Assembly (NCBI GenBank): GCA_019638795.1
Contig: JAHBTB010000010.1
Coordinates: 1 to 64,000 of the forward strand
DNA: 64,000 nt
Direction: 5' to 3'
Source: Fimbriimonadaceae bacterium
GTDB lineage: Bacteria > Armatimonadota > Fimbriimonadia > Fimbriimonadales > Fimbriimonadaceae
A program made the position numbers and the translations under genes. Shown piece after piece: positions 21,753-30,659 of this stretch (the first letter of the stretch is position 1; each line of letters begins with the position of its first letter). Under the pieces are notes generated by a model. It saw only the letters and a list, made by a program, of their open reading frames with translations, did no database searches and was not told where the DNA came from.

Positions 21753-22732
21753 ACTGGTCAGGACGCCGCGTCTTGGTGACGGGGGCGGGCGGGTTCATCG
21801 GCAGCCATTTGGCCGAGCGGCTCGTCGAGGAAGGCGCGTCAGTCCGGGCCTTCGTCCACTACAACGGCGCGGGACGTCGAGGTTGGCTGGACAGTTCTCC
21901 ACATGCCGATGCGATGGAGTTTGTCGCCGGTGACGTCGCCGACCAAGAGTCGGTCTGGGCCGCCGTCAGCGGGTGTGACACCGTGTTCCACCTGGCCGCG
22001 TTGATCGCGATCCCCTACTCCTACGTCGCTCCCCGCTCCTACGTCCGGACCAACGTCGAGGGGACCCTGAACGTCATGGAGGCCTGTCGCCGACTCGACG
22101 TCGGCCGGGTCGTCCACACTTCGACGAGCGAGGTCTACGGCACTGCCCTCCACGTGCCCATCGACGAAGAACACCCCCTTCAGGGCCAGTCACCCTATTC
22201 GGCCAGCAAGATCGGGGCGGACAAGGTCGCCGAGTCCTACCACCTCTCCTTCGGCCTGCCCGTCGTCACGGTGCGGCCCTTCAACACCTACGGCCCGCGC
22301 CAGTCAGCCCGGGCGGTGATCCCCACGATCATCTCCCAGTGCCTTGCCGGGCAGACGGTCAAGCTGGGCAACCTCGACCCGACCCGCGACCTCAATTTCG
22401 TCACCGACACGGCGTCCGGGTTCCTCGCCGCCGCGTCGGCGGACAACGCCTCCGGCCAGACCTTCAATATTGGGACCGGCCGCGAGATCAGCATCGGCGA
22501 CCTCGCTCGCTTGATCGGTGAGATCGCGGGACGACCCGTCGACATCACGACCGACGCCCAGCGTGTCCGCCGCACCGGCAGTGAAGTCGAGCGGTTGCTG
22601 GCCGACACCACCAAGTCCAAGCGCGAACTCGGCTGGTCGTCCAAGGTCACTCTGGAGGAGGGGCTGGCGCGGACCATCGAATGGCTGCGTGCCAACCAGG
22701 GCCACTACCGCGCGGGTGTCTATGCCGTCTGA
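21749..22732 (+). CDS. legB: NAD-dependent sugar 4,6-dehydratase (LegB-like)
   Basis: 327 residues from a TTG overlapping the previous stop (TTGA). Extended SDR: VLVTGAGGFIGSHLAERL, VFHLAALIAIPYSY, HTSTSEVYG, catalytic YSASKIGADK and RPFNTYGPRQSARAVIPT. It is the first committed step, making a 4-keto-6-deoxy amino sugar. Position between the PtmE-like enzyme and the aminotransferase fits the GDP-linked legionaminic route. Confidence 0.88.
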   Translation: MNWSGRRVLVTGAGGFIGSHLAERLVEEGASVRAFVHYNGAGRRGWLDSSPHADAMEFVAGDVADQESVWAAVSGCDTVFHLAALIAIPYSYVAPRSYVRTNVEGTLNVMEACRRLDVGRVVHTSTSEVYGTALHVPIDEEHPLQGQSPYSASKIGADKVAESYHLSFGLPVVTVRPFNTYGPRQSARAVIPTIISQCLAGQTVKLGNLDPTRDLNFVTDTASGFLAAASADNASGQTFNIGTGREISIGDLARLIGEIAGRPVDITTDAQRVRRTGSEVERLLADTTKSKRELGWSSKVTLEEGLARTIEWLRANQGHYRAGVYAV

Positions 22733-23876
22733 GGCGTTGACCCGGGTCCCGCTCAGCGTCCCCGAGATCGGGGGCAACGAATGGGCCTATGTCAAGGAGT
22801 GCCTCGACACCGGCTGGGTCTCGTCGGCGGGGCCGTTCGTCGACCGGTTCGAGCGTGAGTTTGCCGCCAGGTTAGGAGTCAAGCACGCGGTCGCTTGCGC
22901 CAGCGGCACCGCCGCCCTCCATGTCGCCCTTATCTGCGCCGGGGTGAGGCCAGGCGACCTTGTCCTCACATCGACGGTGACCTTCATCGCGTCAGTCAAT
23001 TCGATCGTCTATTGCGGTGCCGAGGCCGTCCTGATCGACGCCGACCCACGTTCGTGGCAAATGGACGTTCCCGGCGTCGTCGCGTACCTCGAGACCCAAT
23101 GCGAGCGACGGGCCGACGGCCTGTATGAAAAGGCCTCGGGAGCCCGGGTCGGGGCCGTCATGCCCGTGCACATCCTTGGGTGCCCGGTCGATATGGACCC
23201 CCTCATGGAGGTCTGCGGCCGTCTCGGCGTCCCGGTCGTCGAGGACGCCACCGAGAGTCTGGGCGCCACCTACCGCGGCAAGAACGTCGGCACCCACGGG
23301 GTGTCCGCCTGCTTCAGCTTCAACGGTAACAAACTCCTGACCACCGGCGGGGGTGGCATGATCGTCACCGACGACGACGAGACCGCCCGAAGGGCGAAGC
23401 ACCTGACCACCCAGGCCAAGCTCGACGAAGTCGAGTTTGTCCATGACGAGGTCGGCTTCAACTACCGACTACCCAACGTGGCCGCCGCGATCGGCGTCGC
23501 CCAGTTGGAGCGTCTCGACGAGTTCCTCGCGACCAAGCGTCGGATCGCCGACACCTACACCCACGCCCTCGCCCCTCTGGGGTTTGAATCCCAAACACCG
23601 CCCGAAGGGGCCCACTCCGCATGGTGGCTCTACACCACCAAGGTGCCCTTCGAGTCGAGCCGCCCGGCGATGCGCGCCCTGCACGAGGCCGGTGTCCAGA
23701 CCCGCCCCTTGTGGCAACCCGCCCACCGCAGCCCCGCCCATCCCCGACTCCACCGGTTCGCCTGCCCTGTCGCCGACGAGCTCAACGCGAGGTGCCTGAG
23801 CCTGCCCTGCTCGGTGGGCCTTACCGAGGCCGACCAAGGGCGCGTCGTCGAAGTCCTCCGCAACCTCACTAGGTAG
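22722..23876 (+). CDS. legC: PLP-dependent sugar aminotransferase (LegC-like)
   Basis: 384 residues from the ATG at 22722, overlapping the end of LegB by 11 bases. DegT/DnrJ/EryC1 family: VACASGTAALHVAL, VEDATESLGATYRG and the lysine motif FSFNGNKLLTTGGGGM. The phrase PLSVPEIGGNEWAYVKECLD is typical of the LegC branch. It adds the C4 amino group that is then acetylated. An open frame continues 68 codons upstream inside LegB but lacks the family start. Confidence 0.9.
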   Translation: MPSEALTRVPLSVPEIGGNEWAYVKECLDTGWVSSAGPFVDRFEREFAARLGVKHAVACASGTAALHVALICAGVRPGDLVLTSTVTFIASVNSIVYCGAEAVLIDADPRSWQMDVPGVVAYLETQCERRADGLYEKASGARVGAVMPVHILGCPVDMDPLMEVCGRLGVPVVEDATESLGATYRGKNVGTHGVSACFSFNGNKLLTTGGGGMIVTDDDETARRAKHLTTQAKLDEVEFVHDEVGFNYRLPNVAAAIGVAQLERLDEFLATKRRIADTYTHALAPLGFESQTPPEGAHSAWWLYTTKVPFESSRPAMRALHEAGVQTRPLWQPAHRSPAHPRLHRFACPVADELNARCLSLPCSVGLTEADQGRVVEVLRNLTR

Positions 23877-23888
23877 ACTCCTCGACCA

Positions 23889-24875
23889 ATGGCGGGCGCC
23901 GGCGGGACATTGACTTCGGCCCCGGGACGCCGCTCGGCGCTCTCCGACTTCCATCTGTACGTCATTCTCGCGTCGGTTCTGTTCGTCGCGCTCAACCTGG
24001 TCCTCAAGAAGTCCATGTTCGCCATGGGCGTCCAAGACGGCTTCTTCATCCAGATCACCACGGTCCAGGACATGTGGATGAAGGACTCGCGCGAGATCTT
24101 CACCGACCCGCTCTACATCCTGCACTCGGTGCGGCTCGTCATCGTCAGCCCGTTCTTGCTCAGTTGGGTCCGCAACTGGCCACCGTTCCTTGAGTCCATC
24201 TTCCTCCTGCCGTTCCTCCTGCCGATCGCCCTGGCGAAGTTCAACGGCAAACAACACGTCGCCCAGCTTTGTGTCTTCCTCGTCCCCTACGCACTCAGCT
24301 TCCGGACCTCCCTGATCGTCTGCGGCTTCGCCTATCTCTATCTCCACCTGTTTTCCGACAAGCGGTCTCTTTGGTACTTCGTGATGAGCGCCCTCTTGTC
24401 GTTCCTGAGTTCCGGCGTCGCCCTTGCCTGGCTGATCGTGTTCTGGTTATGCCAGGCAAAGTTCAAGGTCGGCACATTCGCCAAGGCCACGACGTGTCTC
24501 ATCGTCGCCACCGGACTGACCTTTTCGGCAATCCAAAAGCTGGCGTTCTTCTCGGGTGACACCGTCGGCTACACCAAGTCAAAGGGGATCGCCGCGGCGA
24601 TCGAGCGCAACACGATCACGGTGAGCTACGTCGTGAACGACACACCAAGGTTCGCCGTCTATCTGCTCCTCGCCGCGTTCTCCGCCTTCTTCCTCTTCCT
24701 CTTGCTGAACAACCGGCGGACACCCAAGTTCTTGCTCTTGTTCTTCTTGGCCTCGGTCCCCGGATTCTTCTTCGAGGGCCTTTCCGTCGCCGCCTACATC
24801 ATGCCGATCGTGTGGGCGATGGTCGGGGCATACGTCGTCCAAACGAACGGCCCGTCGCCGGCCCTGCCGACATGA
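23889..24875 (+). CDS. Polytopic membrane protein, possible polysaccharide polymerase
   Basis: 328 residues with about eight or nine hydrophobic segments, among them LYVILASVLFVALNLVL, FLLPFLLPIALAKF, YALSFRTSLIVCGFAYLY and LLLFFLASVPGFFFEGL. There are no catalytic motifs that I recognise. Wzy-type polymerases are poorly conserved and usually look like this; no other Wzy candidate is in the locus. It overlaps the acyltransferase gene (ATGA) and follows LegC by 12 bp. The polymerase role is inference. Confidence 0.55.
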   Translation: MAGAGGTLTSAPGRRSALSDFHLYVILASVLFVALNLVLKKSMFAMGVQDGFFIQITTVQDMWMKDSREIFTDPLYILHSVRLVIVSPFLLSWVRNWPPFLESIFLLPFLLPIALAKFNGKQHVAQLCVFLVPYALSFRTSLIVCGFAYLYLHLFSDKRSLWYFVMSALLSFLSSGVALAWLIVFWLCQAKFKVGTFAKATTCLIVATGLTFSAIQKLAFFSGDTVGYTKSKGIAAAIERNTITVSYVVNDTPRFAVYLLLAAFSAFFLFLLLNNRRTPKFLLLFFLASVPGFFFEGLSVAAYIMPIVWAMVGAYVVQTNGPSPALPT

Positions 24876-25942
24876 ACAAGCCGAAGGCCAGGGTCGAGTC
24901 CGTCGACGTCTTGCGGGGGTTGTTCGCCGCCGCGATCATGGTCTATCACTCCCTGACGTGGACGGAGCTTGTCCATGCCGATTGGGGCACGCGGTTGCTC
25001 CACTTTGTCGGGATCTACGGCGTCGAAGCCTTTTTTATCATCTCGGGCTTCAGCATGGCCTACGTCTACGGCGGCAAGGACTTCAAGAAGCGGTCGACGT
25101 GGGCGGACTTCGGCCTGAAACGGTTCGCCCGGATCTGGCCGCTTTACGTCTGCGCGACTCTTGTGGCCACCACGTTTCGGCTCGTCCAGAAGAGCGACCA
25201 CGGCCTCGACCCCGCCAACCTGGCCCTGAACGCGACCCTTCTGTTTGGGTTCGTCGACCCGGCACGGTCGTCCATTGTCGGAGGTTGGTCGATCGGGGTC
25301 GAGATGGTGATGTACGCCCTGTTCCCGTTGCTCGTGCTTGCCCGGCAAGCCGGGCGGGCCCCGTTCGTCATCACGGTCGGGGCACTGGCCGGACTGTCCG
25401 CGTGGATGACTTCCCGACTCGACCCCGCCCTGCCCCTCGCCGACCAGTGGTCTGCCTATGTCCATGTCGCCAACCACGCCGTGCTCTTCGCCCTGGGCAT
25501 GGCGGTCGTCGACATCACGTCCGCGAGGACAAGTCAGACCTCCGCCAAACCCTGGCTGGGAACGGTCCTCGCCACCGCCCTTCTGGTCGCCCTCGCCCTT
25601 CTATTCGGTGGCACGGAAACCGCCGTGGTCACGGGATGGGCCCGGCTGCTTCTTGTCGCTTCAAGCCTCGCCCTCGTCATCGCAGTCGTGCCCGTCCCTG
25701 TCGGGCCTGGTCCACTTGGCAAAGCGGGCACGCGTTTGGGAGCACTCAGCTACGCCGTCTACCTGTTGCACCCGTTCGTCTTCAACGGGCTCAGGCTGGT
25801 GGCCAAGGGCTTGCCGGCTATGGCCTTGGTCGGCGCGACATGGCTCCTCACCCTTGTCCTCGCCCAAGCGGTCTACACCTACCTAGAGATGCCCGCCCAG
25901 AACTGGATCCGTCGACTGGGGACGGCTAGATCGGCGCCATAA
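24872..25942 (+). CDS. Membrane acyltransferase (Acyltransf_3 / OafA family)
   Basis: 356 residues from the ATG at 24872. It begins RVESVDVLRGLFAAAIMVYH with the family histidine, then VGIYGVEAFFIISGFSMAYV, KRFARIWPLYV and VGGWSIGVEMVMYALFPL. About ten membrane spans. It probably O-acetylates the surface glycan. It is the last plus-strand gene of the cluster; its end overlaps the end of asnB on the other strand by 17 bp. Confidence 0.88.
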   Translation: MNKPKARVESVDVLRGLFAAAIMVYHSLTWTELVHADWGTRLLHFVGIYGVEAFFIISGFSMAYVYGGKDFKKRSTWADFGLKRFARIWPLYVCATLVATTFRLVQKSDHGLDPANLALNATLLFGFVDPARSSIVGGWSIGVEMVMYALFPLLVLARQAGRAPFVITVGALAGLSAWMTSRLDPALPLADQWSAYVHVANHAVLFALGMAVVDITSARTSQTSAKPWLGTVLATALLVALALLFGGTETAVVTGWARLLLVASSLALVIAVVPVPVGPGPLGKAGTRLGALSYAVYLLHPFVFNGLRLVAKGLPAMALVGATWLLTLVLAQAVYTYLEMPAQNWIRRLGTARSAP

Positions 25943-27743
25943 GGGCGTCGACATCGACCGGCGCGGAACCGTCAGAGTCGAGGAACGTGCGGCACCACAG
26001 TTCGAAGGCCACAAGCTGGCGGATTTCGCGCGTGTGGTTGGCCGAGCCCCCTTCGTGACGCGCCAAAACGTCAGTGACCGTCTGTTGGTCGAAGACCCCC
26101 CGGTCGAGGAACGGCCCCTCGGTCAGGAGGGTACGGGTCAATGGCCGCAGGGTGTCCTTGAACCATTCGCCGATCGGTACCGTGAACATGCGCTTCTTGC
26201 GGTCGGTCAGGGTCGGCCCGAGCAAGTCTCGCACTGCCTCCTTGTACGCCCACCGCGTCACATTGCCCTGCAGCTTGAGGTCACCCGGCACCTGGAAGGC
26301 AAACTCGGCCAGGGCCCGGTCCAGGAACGGTTCACGTGCCTCCAGCGATACCGCCATCGCCATGCGGTCGGGCTTGACCAAGTTGTTCCCCGGCAGGAGG
26401 AGGGCGACGTCCAACCACATGGCTTGGTTGCGCCGGTCCCAATGCGGCACCTGGTCAAGGGCGGCCCGGGTCACCGTCCGGGTGTCCCAGTCCGACGCCA
26501 CCCGCCGCTGGGCCGGAGAGTAGAGCGACCTCTTCAGGTCCTCGGTGAAGAGGGAGATGTGGTCGTGGTACGTGTCGCCAAACTGGCGGTCACTGAGCCC
26601 AGCGACGTCCTTGACGAAGAAGTCGGTGTACTTCTCATAACCCCCGAACAACTCGTCGCCACCGTCCCCGGTCAGCACCATCTTGACGTGTTCCACCGCC
26701 AGTTGGGAAAGGCGCATCGTCGGCAAGAACGAAACGTCGCTGTGAGGCTGGTCGCAGTGGTAAACCGCCTTCGCCCAGTCGGCGACGATCTCCGGCCCGA
26801 CAAAGTCCAGGGTGTGGTCGGTGGCGAACCGGTCCGACGCCTGCCGCGCGTATTCGCTCTCGTCAAACCGCTCGTCGTGAAAGCCGATCGAAAACGTCCT
26901 CACCGGCTTGTCGGTGTGGCGGCCCATCAAACCGACGACTGTGCTGGAGTCCAGGCCGCCGGAAAGGAACGCGCCGAACGGCACGTCGGCGCGCATCCGG
27001 ATCTCGACCGAACGGCTCAGCAATGACTGGAACGTGTCCTTGAACTCGTCGATGGTCCAGGGGCGTTGCTCCTGCTTGGTCAGGTCCCACCAGCGCCTGA
27101 CCTCGGTCTTGTGCGCCGAGACCTCGATCAGGCAACCGGGCATCAGATGCCTGACACCCTTGAACAGCGTCCATGGCGCGGGAACGTAGCCGTAGCTCAG
27201 GTAGTGGTGGAGGGCCTCGTCGTCCATCTGCCGGGGCACCCCGGCCCGCAGCAGTGATTTGATCTCCGAGGCGAAGAGCACCCGGTCGCCGTCGTCGGCC
27301 AGGAAAAGCGGCTTGACCCCGATGGGGTCGCGGGCGACGAGCATGGTCCCCGTCCGCCGGTCCGCGACCGCTATCGCGAACATGCCGCTCAGCTTGTCGA
27401 GGAACGCGGCACCGTGGCGGAGGTAGAGGTGGAGCAACACTTCGGTGTCGCTGTGGGTGCGGAACACGACGCCGGCCGCCGCCAATTCTCGACGCAACTC
27501 CACGTAGTTGTAGATTTCCCCGTTCTGGACGACCGACACCGCCCCGTCGTCACTGAAGAAAGGTTGGTCGCCGCCCTCGACGTCGATGATCGCCAGGCGC
27601 ATGTTCCCGACGGCGCACGCCCCCCGGTGGTCCTCGCCGCGTCCGTCCGGCCCCCGGTGGCGTAGGGAGACAGCCATGTCGTCCACCAATGCCTGGGGCA
27701 TCCCCCTCCCCTTGCGGTCAAAGTAGCCGTAAACGCCGCACAT
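25926..27743 (-). CDS. asnB: Glutamine-hydrolysing asparagine synthase (AsnB-type amidotransferase)
   Basis: 605 residues. Cys2 in MCGVYGYF is the glutaminase nucleophile; RLAIIDVEGGDQPF and QNGEIYNY follow. The synthetase half has the pyrophosphate loop FLSGGLDSSTVVGLMG and LTGDGGDELFGGYEK. In polysaccharide loci such enzymes often amidate uronic-acid or other carboxylate groups rather than aspartate. It is last in the minus-strand operon, six bases after the sugar transferase. Confidence 0.88.
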   Translation of the reverse strand: MCGVYGYFDRKGRGMPQALVDDMAVSLRHRGPDGRGEDHRGACAVGNMRLAIIDVEGGDQPFFSDDGAVSVVQNGEIYNYVELRRELAAAGVVFRTHSDTEVLLHLYLRHGAAFLDKLSGMFAIAVADRRTGTMLVARDPIGVKPLFLADDGDRVLFASEIKSLLRAGVPRQMDDEALHHYLSYGYVPAPWTLFKGVRHLMPGCLIEVSAHKTEVRRWWDLTKQEQRPWTIDEFKDTFQSLLSRSVEIRMRADVPFGAFLSGGLDSSTVVGLMGRHTDKPVRTFSIGFHDERFDESEYARQASDRFATDHTLDFVGPEIVADWAKAVYHCDQPHSDVSFLPTMRLSQLAVEHVKMVLTGDGGDELFGGYEKYTDFFVKDVAGLSDRQFGDTYHDHISLFTEDLKRSLYSPAQRRVASDWDTRTVTRAALDQVPHWDRRNQAMWLDVALLLPGNNLVKPDRMAMAVSLEAREPFLDRALAEFAFQVPGDLKLQGNVTRWAYKEAVRDLLGPTLTDRKKRMFTVPIGEWFKDTLRPLTRTLLTEGPFLDRGVFDQQTVTDVLARHEGGSANHTREIRQLVAFELWCRTFLDSDGSAPVDVDALMAPI

Positions 27744-27749
27744 GCGTGC

Positions 27750-28304
27750 CTAGTATCCCCCGCGCGAGACAACCTGCTTCACCGTCAGGGCCAATATCTT
27801 GAAGTCAAGGGCCAATGACGGTGCCTCGGCGTACTCCAGGTCCGCGGCCAGCCGTTCCTGGGGTGTGGCGGTGCTCCGCTTGGTCGCTTGGGCAAGACCG
27901 GTGATGCCGGGCCTCACGCTGCACCGCTTTTGCCATTCTTCGGGGGTGTAGTCGGCCTCTTGCGCCGGGGTGTCCGGCCGCGGCCCGACCAGGCTCATGT
28001 CGCCGACCAGAACGTTCCAGAACTGGGGCAGTTCGTCCAGGCTGGTCTTGCGCAGGATCCGTCCCGCCCGCGTGATCCGGGCGTCGCCCACGGACGTGCG
28101 GTGCGATCCTTTCTTGTCCGCGTCCGAGACCATGCTACGGAACTTGAGGATCGTGAACACGCGCCCCCCCTTACCGACGCGCCTTTGGCGGTAGAACGGC
28201 CCGCCAGGGCTGTCTAGGGAAACCCATACCGCCAGCAACACCATCAAGGGAAACAGCAACACCAAAAAAAACGTGCTGCAGACAATGTCAAACAGTCTCT
28301 TCAA
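27750..28304 (-). CDS. Initiating sugar-phosphate transferase (PglC/WcaJ catalytic domain)
   Basis: 184 residues from a TTG at 28304 (LKRLFDIVCSTFFLVLLF). One re-entrant membrane segment, then FTILKFRSMVSDADKKG, the catalytic SLDELPQFWNVLVGDMSLVG followed by PRPDTP, and RPGITGLAQ. It moves a sugar phosphate onto undecaprenyl phosphate to start the repeat unit. It is the short, monotopic form. The start lies inside the end of the aldolase gene (17-bp overlap). Confidence 0.88.
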   Translation of the reverse strand: MKRLFDIVCSTFFLVLLFPLMVLLAVWVSLDSPGGPFYRQRRVGKGGRVFTILKFRSMVSDADKKGSHRTSVGDARITRAGRILRKTSLDELPQFWNVLVGDMSLVGPRPDTPAQEADYTPEEWQKRCSVRPGITGLAQATKRSTATPQERLAADLEYAEAPSLALDFKILALTVKQVVSRGGY

Positions 28305-29154
28305 CGCGGCTCCGCCGCTCGGCACGCCTCCGGTCCGCGACGTCCTGGACGACCGAGCACAACCGGGCCCGGTCAAGGGCGATCTGTTCCGCCGACCGCT
28401 CGAAATGCAGGGCCAGGGCGTCTCGCACCTTTCGGACTTCGGTTTCTAAGTCTAGACCACCAGGAAGGTCTTCCAGACGCTTCGCACCGCCAAAAAACGC
28501 GCGGGAAAGGATCACGATCGACGAGCCGGTGCGGGCGTGCTCGCCCAGGACCAACTCGGCGGGAAGCTCACCGCTGCCGACCCGGCTGACGCCGCCGAAT
28601 CCGAACGGCTTGCCGGCCGCCTTGGCCTCGCTCGCCATCAAGTCAACCAGGCCACCCGACAACACCTCGAACAAGAAGTCGAGCCCCAGGGCGAGGTGGA
28701 GGTCGTTGAGGCCAAAGTAGACCTCGTCCAAACCGTCGGTCCTCACCACCGACCTCAGGCGGGTCATCGCCGCCGGGGTCTCCACCAAAGCGATGGTCCG
28801 CGCCCGCCCCCCGACCGCGTCGACAAACGACCGGACTTCCTCGGAGGTCGTGAACATCGGCAACATGACGGTGTCCGCCCCGGCCCGCACCACCTCGTCG
28901 ATCTGCTGCGCCGACTGGTCGTGCCACGGGTCCACCCGGACCAGCAACTGGCCCTCGTCCACGGCCTCGCGGATCCGGACGACGTCGGCCAAGGTGTGGC
29001 GGCTGATCACCGTGTCCAGGTGACCCTGCCGCTCGGTCTTCCCCAAAAACTCCAGGTCAACGAAGATCCGGTCCACCCCGGCGTCGGCCGCCACCCGGGC
29101 CAGGCCAGGGTCGGCGGTGATCATCATCAGCCGCATCTGTCGTTCCTGTGTCAT
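28288..29154 (-). CDS. HpcH/HpaI aldolase / citrate lyase family protein
   Basis: 288 residues: GVDRIFVDLEFLGKTERQG, ISRHTLADVVRIREAV, VRAGADTVMLPMFTTSEEV, IALVETPAAMTRL and LDEVYFGLNDLHLALG. These include the metal-binding Glu and Asp positions of the family. It would make or split a C-C bond with pyruvate or a related keto acid. Genes on both sides overlap it (flippase upstream by ATGA, transferase downstream), so it belongs to the glycan operon, an unusual setting. Confidence 0.8.
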   Translation of the reverse strand: MTQERQMRLMMITADPGLARVAADAGVDRIFVDLEFLGKTERQGHLDTVISRHTLADVVRIREAVDEGQLLVRVDPWHDQSAQQIDEVVRAGADTVMLPMFTTSEEVRSFVDAVGGRARTIALVETPAAMTRLRSVVRTDGLDEVYFGLNDLHLALGLDFLFEVLSGGLVDLMASEAKAAGKPFGFGGVSRVGSGELPAELVLGEHARTGSSIVILSRAFFGGAKRLEDLPGGLDLETEVRKVRDALALHFERSAEQIALDRARLCSVVQDVADRRRAERRSRVEETV

Positions 29155-30659
29155 CTGTTACCTTTCAGCTTGCCCTTGATGGTCCACAAAAGCTTGCCCC
29201 TCGTGTCGACGTCTGTGGTCAAACCGACGGCTCCGGCGACGACCCCGATGACGACCGAACCGAGCACGCCGACCACGGCGGGCCCGTGCATCGAGCGCAG
29301 CGGCCACGCCAGTGCGACGAACACGAGGCCCGTCACCGCCGCCTGGACGACAGGGGTTTTACCAAAGACCGCCTGGAAGAGGTCGGCCCCGTGCCGGCGC
29401 CGGGCCACGGCGAGCAAGGACACCAACATCGCCCAGTGCACTCCGGCGGTCACCCACGCGAGGCCCGGCAGGTTGCCTTGTTGGACGGCAATGGCCGAGA
29501 GCCCGCAGGTCGCGAGCAGTCCAGCCCCGGTCACGACCAACGGCGTGGCCATGTCGCGCAACGAGTCGAAGACGGTCAAGACCAACGTGTTGAGCGCCTG
29601 GGGCAACAGACCGACCATCAGCACCGCGGCAAACATGCCGATGGGCGCGGTCTCCGCCGGGGTCATCTTGCCGTGCCCGTAAAGAAGCCGCGCCCAATCC
29701 AGAGCGAAGAACCCCATGCCGAGCGCGATCGGCAGACCGAGCGAGAAGACCACGCGGAGCCCTTGGGAAGCCAGGACGAGCCCGTCCTGGCGCGTCTCCG
29801 TGATGGCGAGCCGTTCGGCGACCACGGGAAAGAGGGCGACGCTCACCGATGTCAGGGCGACCCCCAAGGGCAGGTCCACCAGCTTGCTGGCGAGGTGCGC
29901 CAACGTCATCCCGCCGTCCCCGAAACGCGACGCGAACGACCGCAGGACCACCGGCATGGTCAAGAGCATCACCCCCGCCCCAAGGGCCTGGAAGAACCGA
30001 AGGACCATGCTTCGTCCGATCAGCCACCGCGCGTCTCCCCCCGGTTGGCGGTACTTTCGGGCCGGAGAGAGTTGCACGGCCAAGCCCAGGCACGCGCCGA
30101 CCACGACCGCGACCGACACGGCTTGGAGCCGGAACACCGAGCCAAAGGCCAAGGCGACGACAAGGGCCAGGTTGTAGAGGAACGACGAGACGGCCGGCGG
30201 GCCGAACCGGTCGTGGCTCTGCAGGAACGCCCTGCTCACCGCCACCATCGCCGTGACGGGCACCGCCCACAGGCAGGTGGCGACCAGCGGACGCGCGGTG
30301 GCCATCGCACTTTCGGCGACGCCCGGAGCGACGATCCGGACCACCCAGGCCGATCCCAACGAGAGCACCAGGGTCAAGGCGACCGCCATGCCCAAGACAA
30401 GCCGGGTGGCCTGGACATACAGTTGCCATGCCTCTTGGGGAGGACGACGTTTGAACTCCGGGATCAGCGCGGCGCCGATCGCGCCGCCGACGAGGATCGC
30501 CAAGAGAGCGTCGGGGACGGTCATCACCAGGACGGCGACGTCGGCCTGCACCGTCCGACCGAACATGGCGGAGACGAGCAGGTCGCGGACAAAGCCCAAG
30601 AGCCGCCCGGCGAGGACACCGCCAAAGACGACGAGCCCCGCCCGGACGTGACGGCTCAT
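29151..30659 (-). CDS. MurJ/MVF-family lipid-linked oligosaccharide flippase
   Basis: 502 residues with about 13-14 hydrophobic segments. VFGGVLAGRLLGFVRDLLVS at the N-terminus, DALLAILVGGAIGAALIPEF and FLQSHDRFGPPAVSSFLYN are MurJ signatures. Placed inside the polysaccharide operon it may serve as the Wzx-like flippase rather than as the lipid II flippase; a second murJ elsewhere would support this. ATGA overlaps on both sides. Confidence 0.82.
   Translation of the reverse strand: MSRHVRAGLVVFGGVLAGRLLGFVRDLLVSAMFGRTVQADVAVLVMTVPDALLAILVGGAIGAALIPEFKRRPPQEAWQLYVQATRLVLGMAVALTLVLSLGSAWVVRIVAPGVAESAMATARPLVATCLWAVPVTAMVAVSRAFLQSHDRFGPPAVSSFLYNLALVVALAFGSVFRLQAVSVAVVVGACLGLAVQLSPARKYRQPGGDARWLIGRSMVLRFFQALGAGVMLLTMPVVLRSFASRFGDGGMTLAHLASKLVDLPLGVALTSVSVALFPVVAERLAITETRQDGLVLASQGLRVVFSLGLPIALGMGFFALDWARLLYGHGKMTPAETAPIGMFAAVLMVGLLPQALNTLVLTVFDSLRDMATPLVVTGAGLLATCGLSAIAVQQGNLPGLAWVTAGVHWAMLVSLLAVARRRHGADLFQAVFGKTPVVQAAVTGLVFVALAWPLRSMHGPAVVGVLGSVVIGVVAGAVGLTTDVDTRGKLLWTIKGKLKGNR

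Noticed and set aside
15983-24875. The sugar cluster as N-acetylneuraminic (sialic) acid synthesis
   Set aside because: The 4,6-dehydratase, the C4 aminotransferase and the CBS-nucleotidyltransferase are not part of the neuraminic route; they point to a di-amino, 6-deoxy nonulosonic acid.
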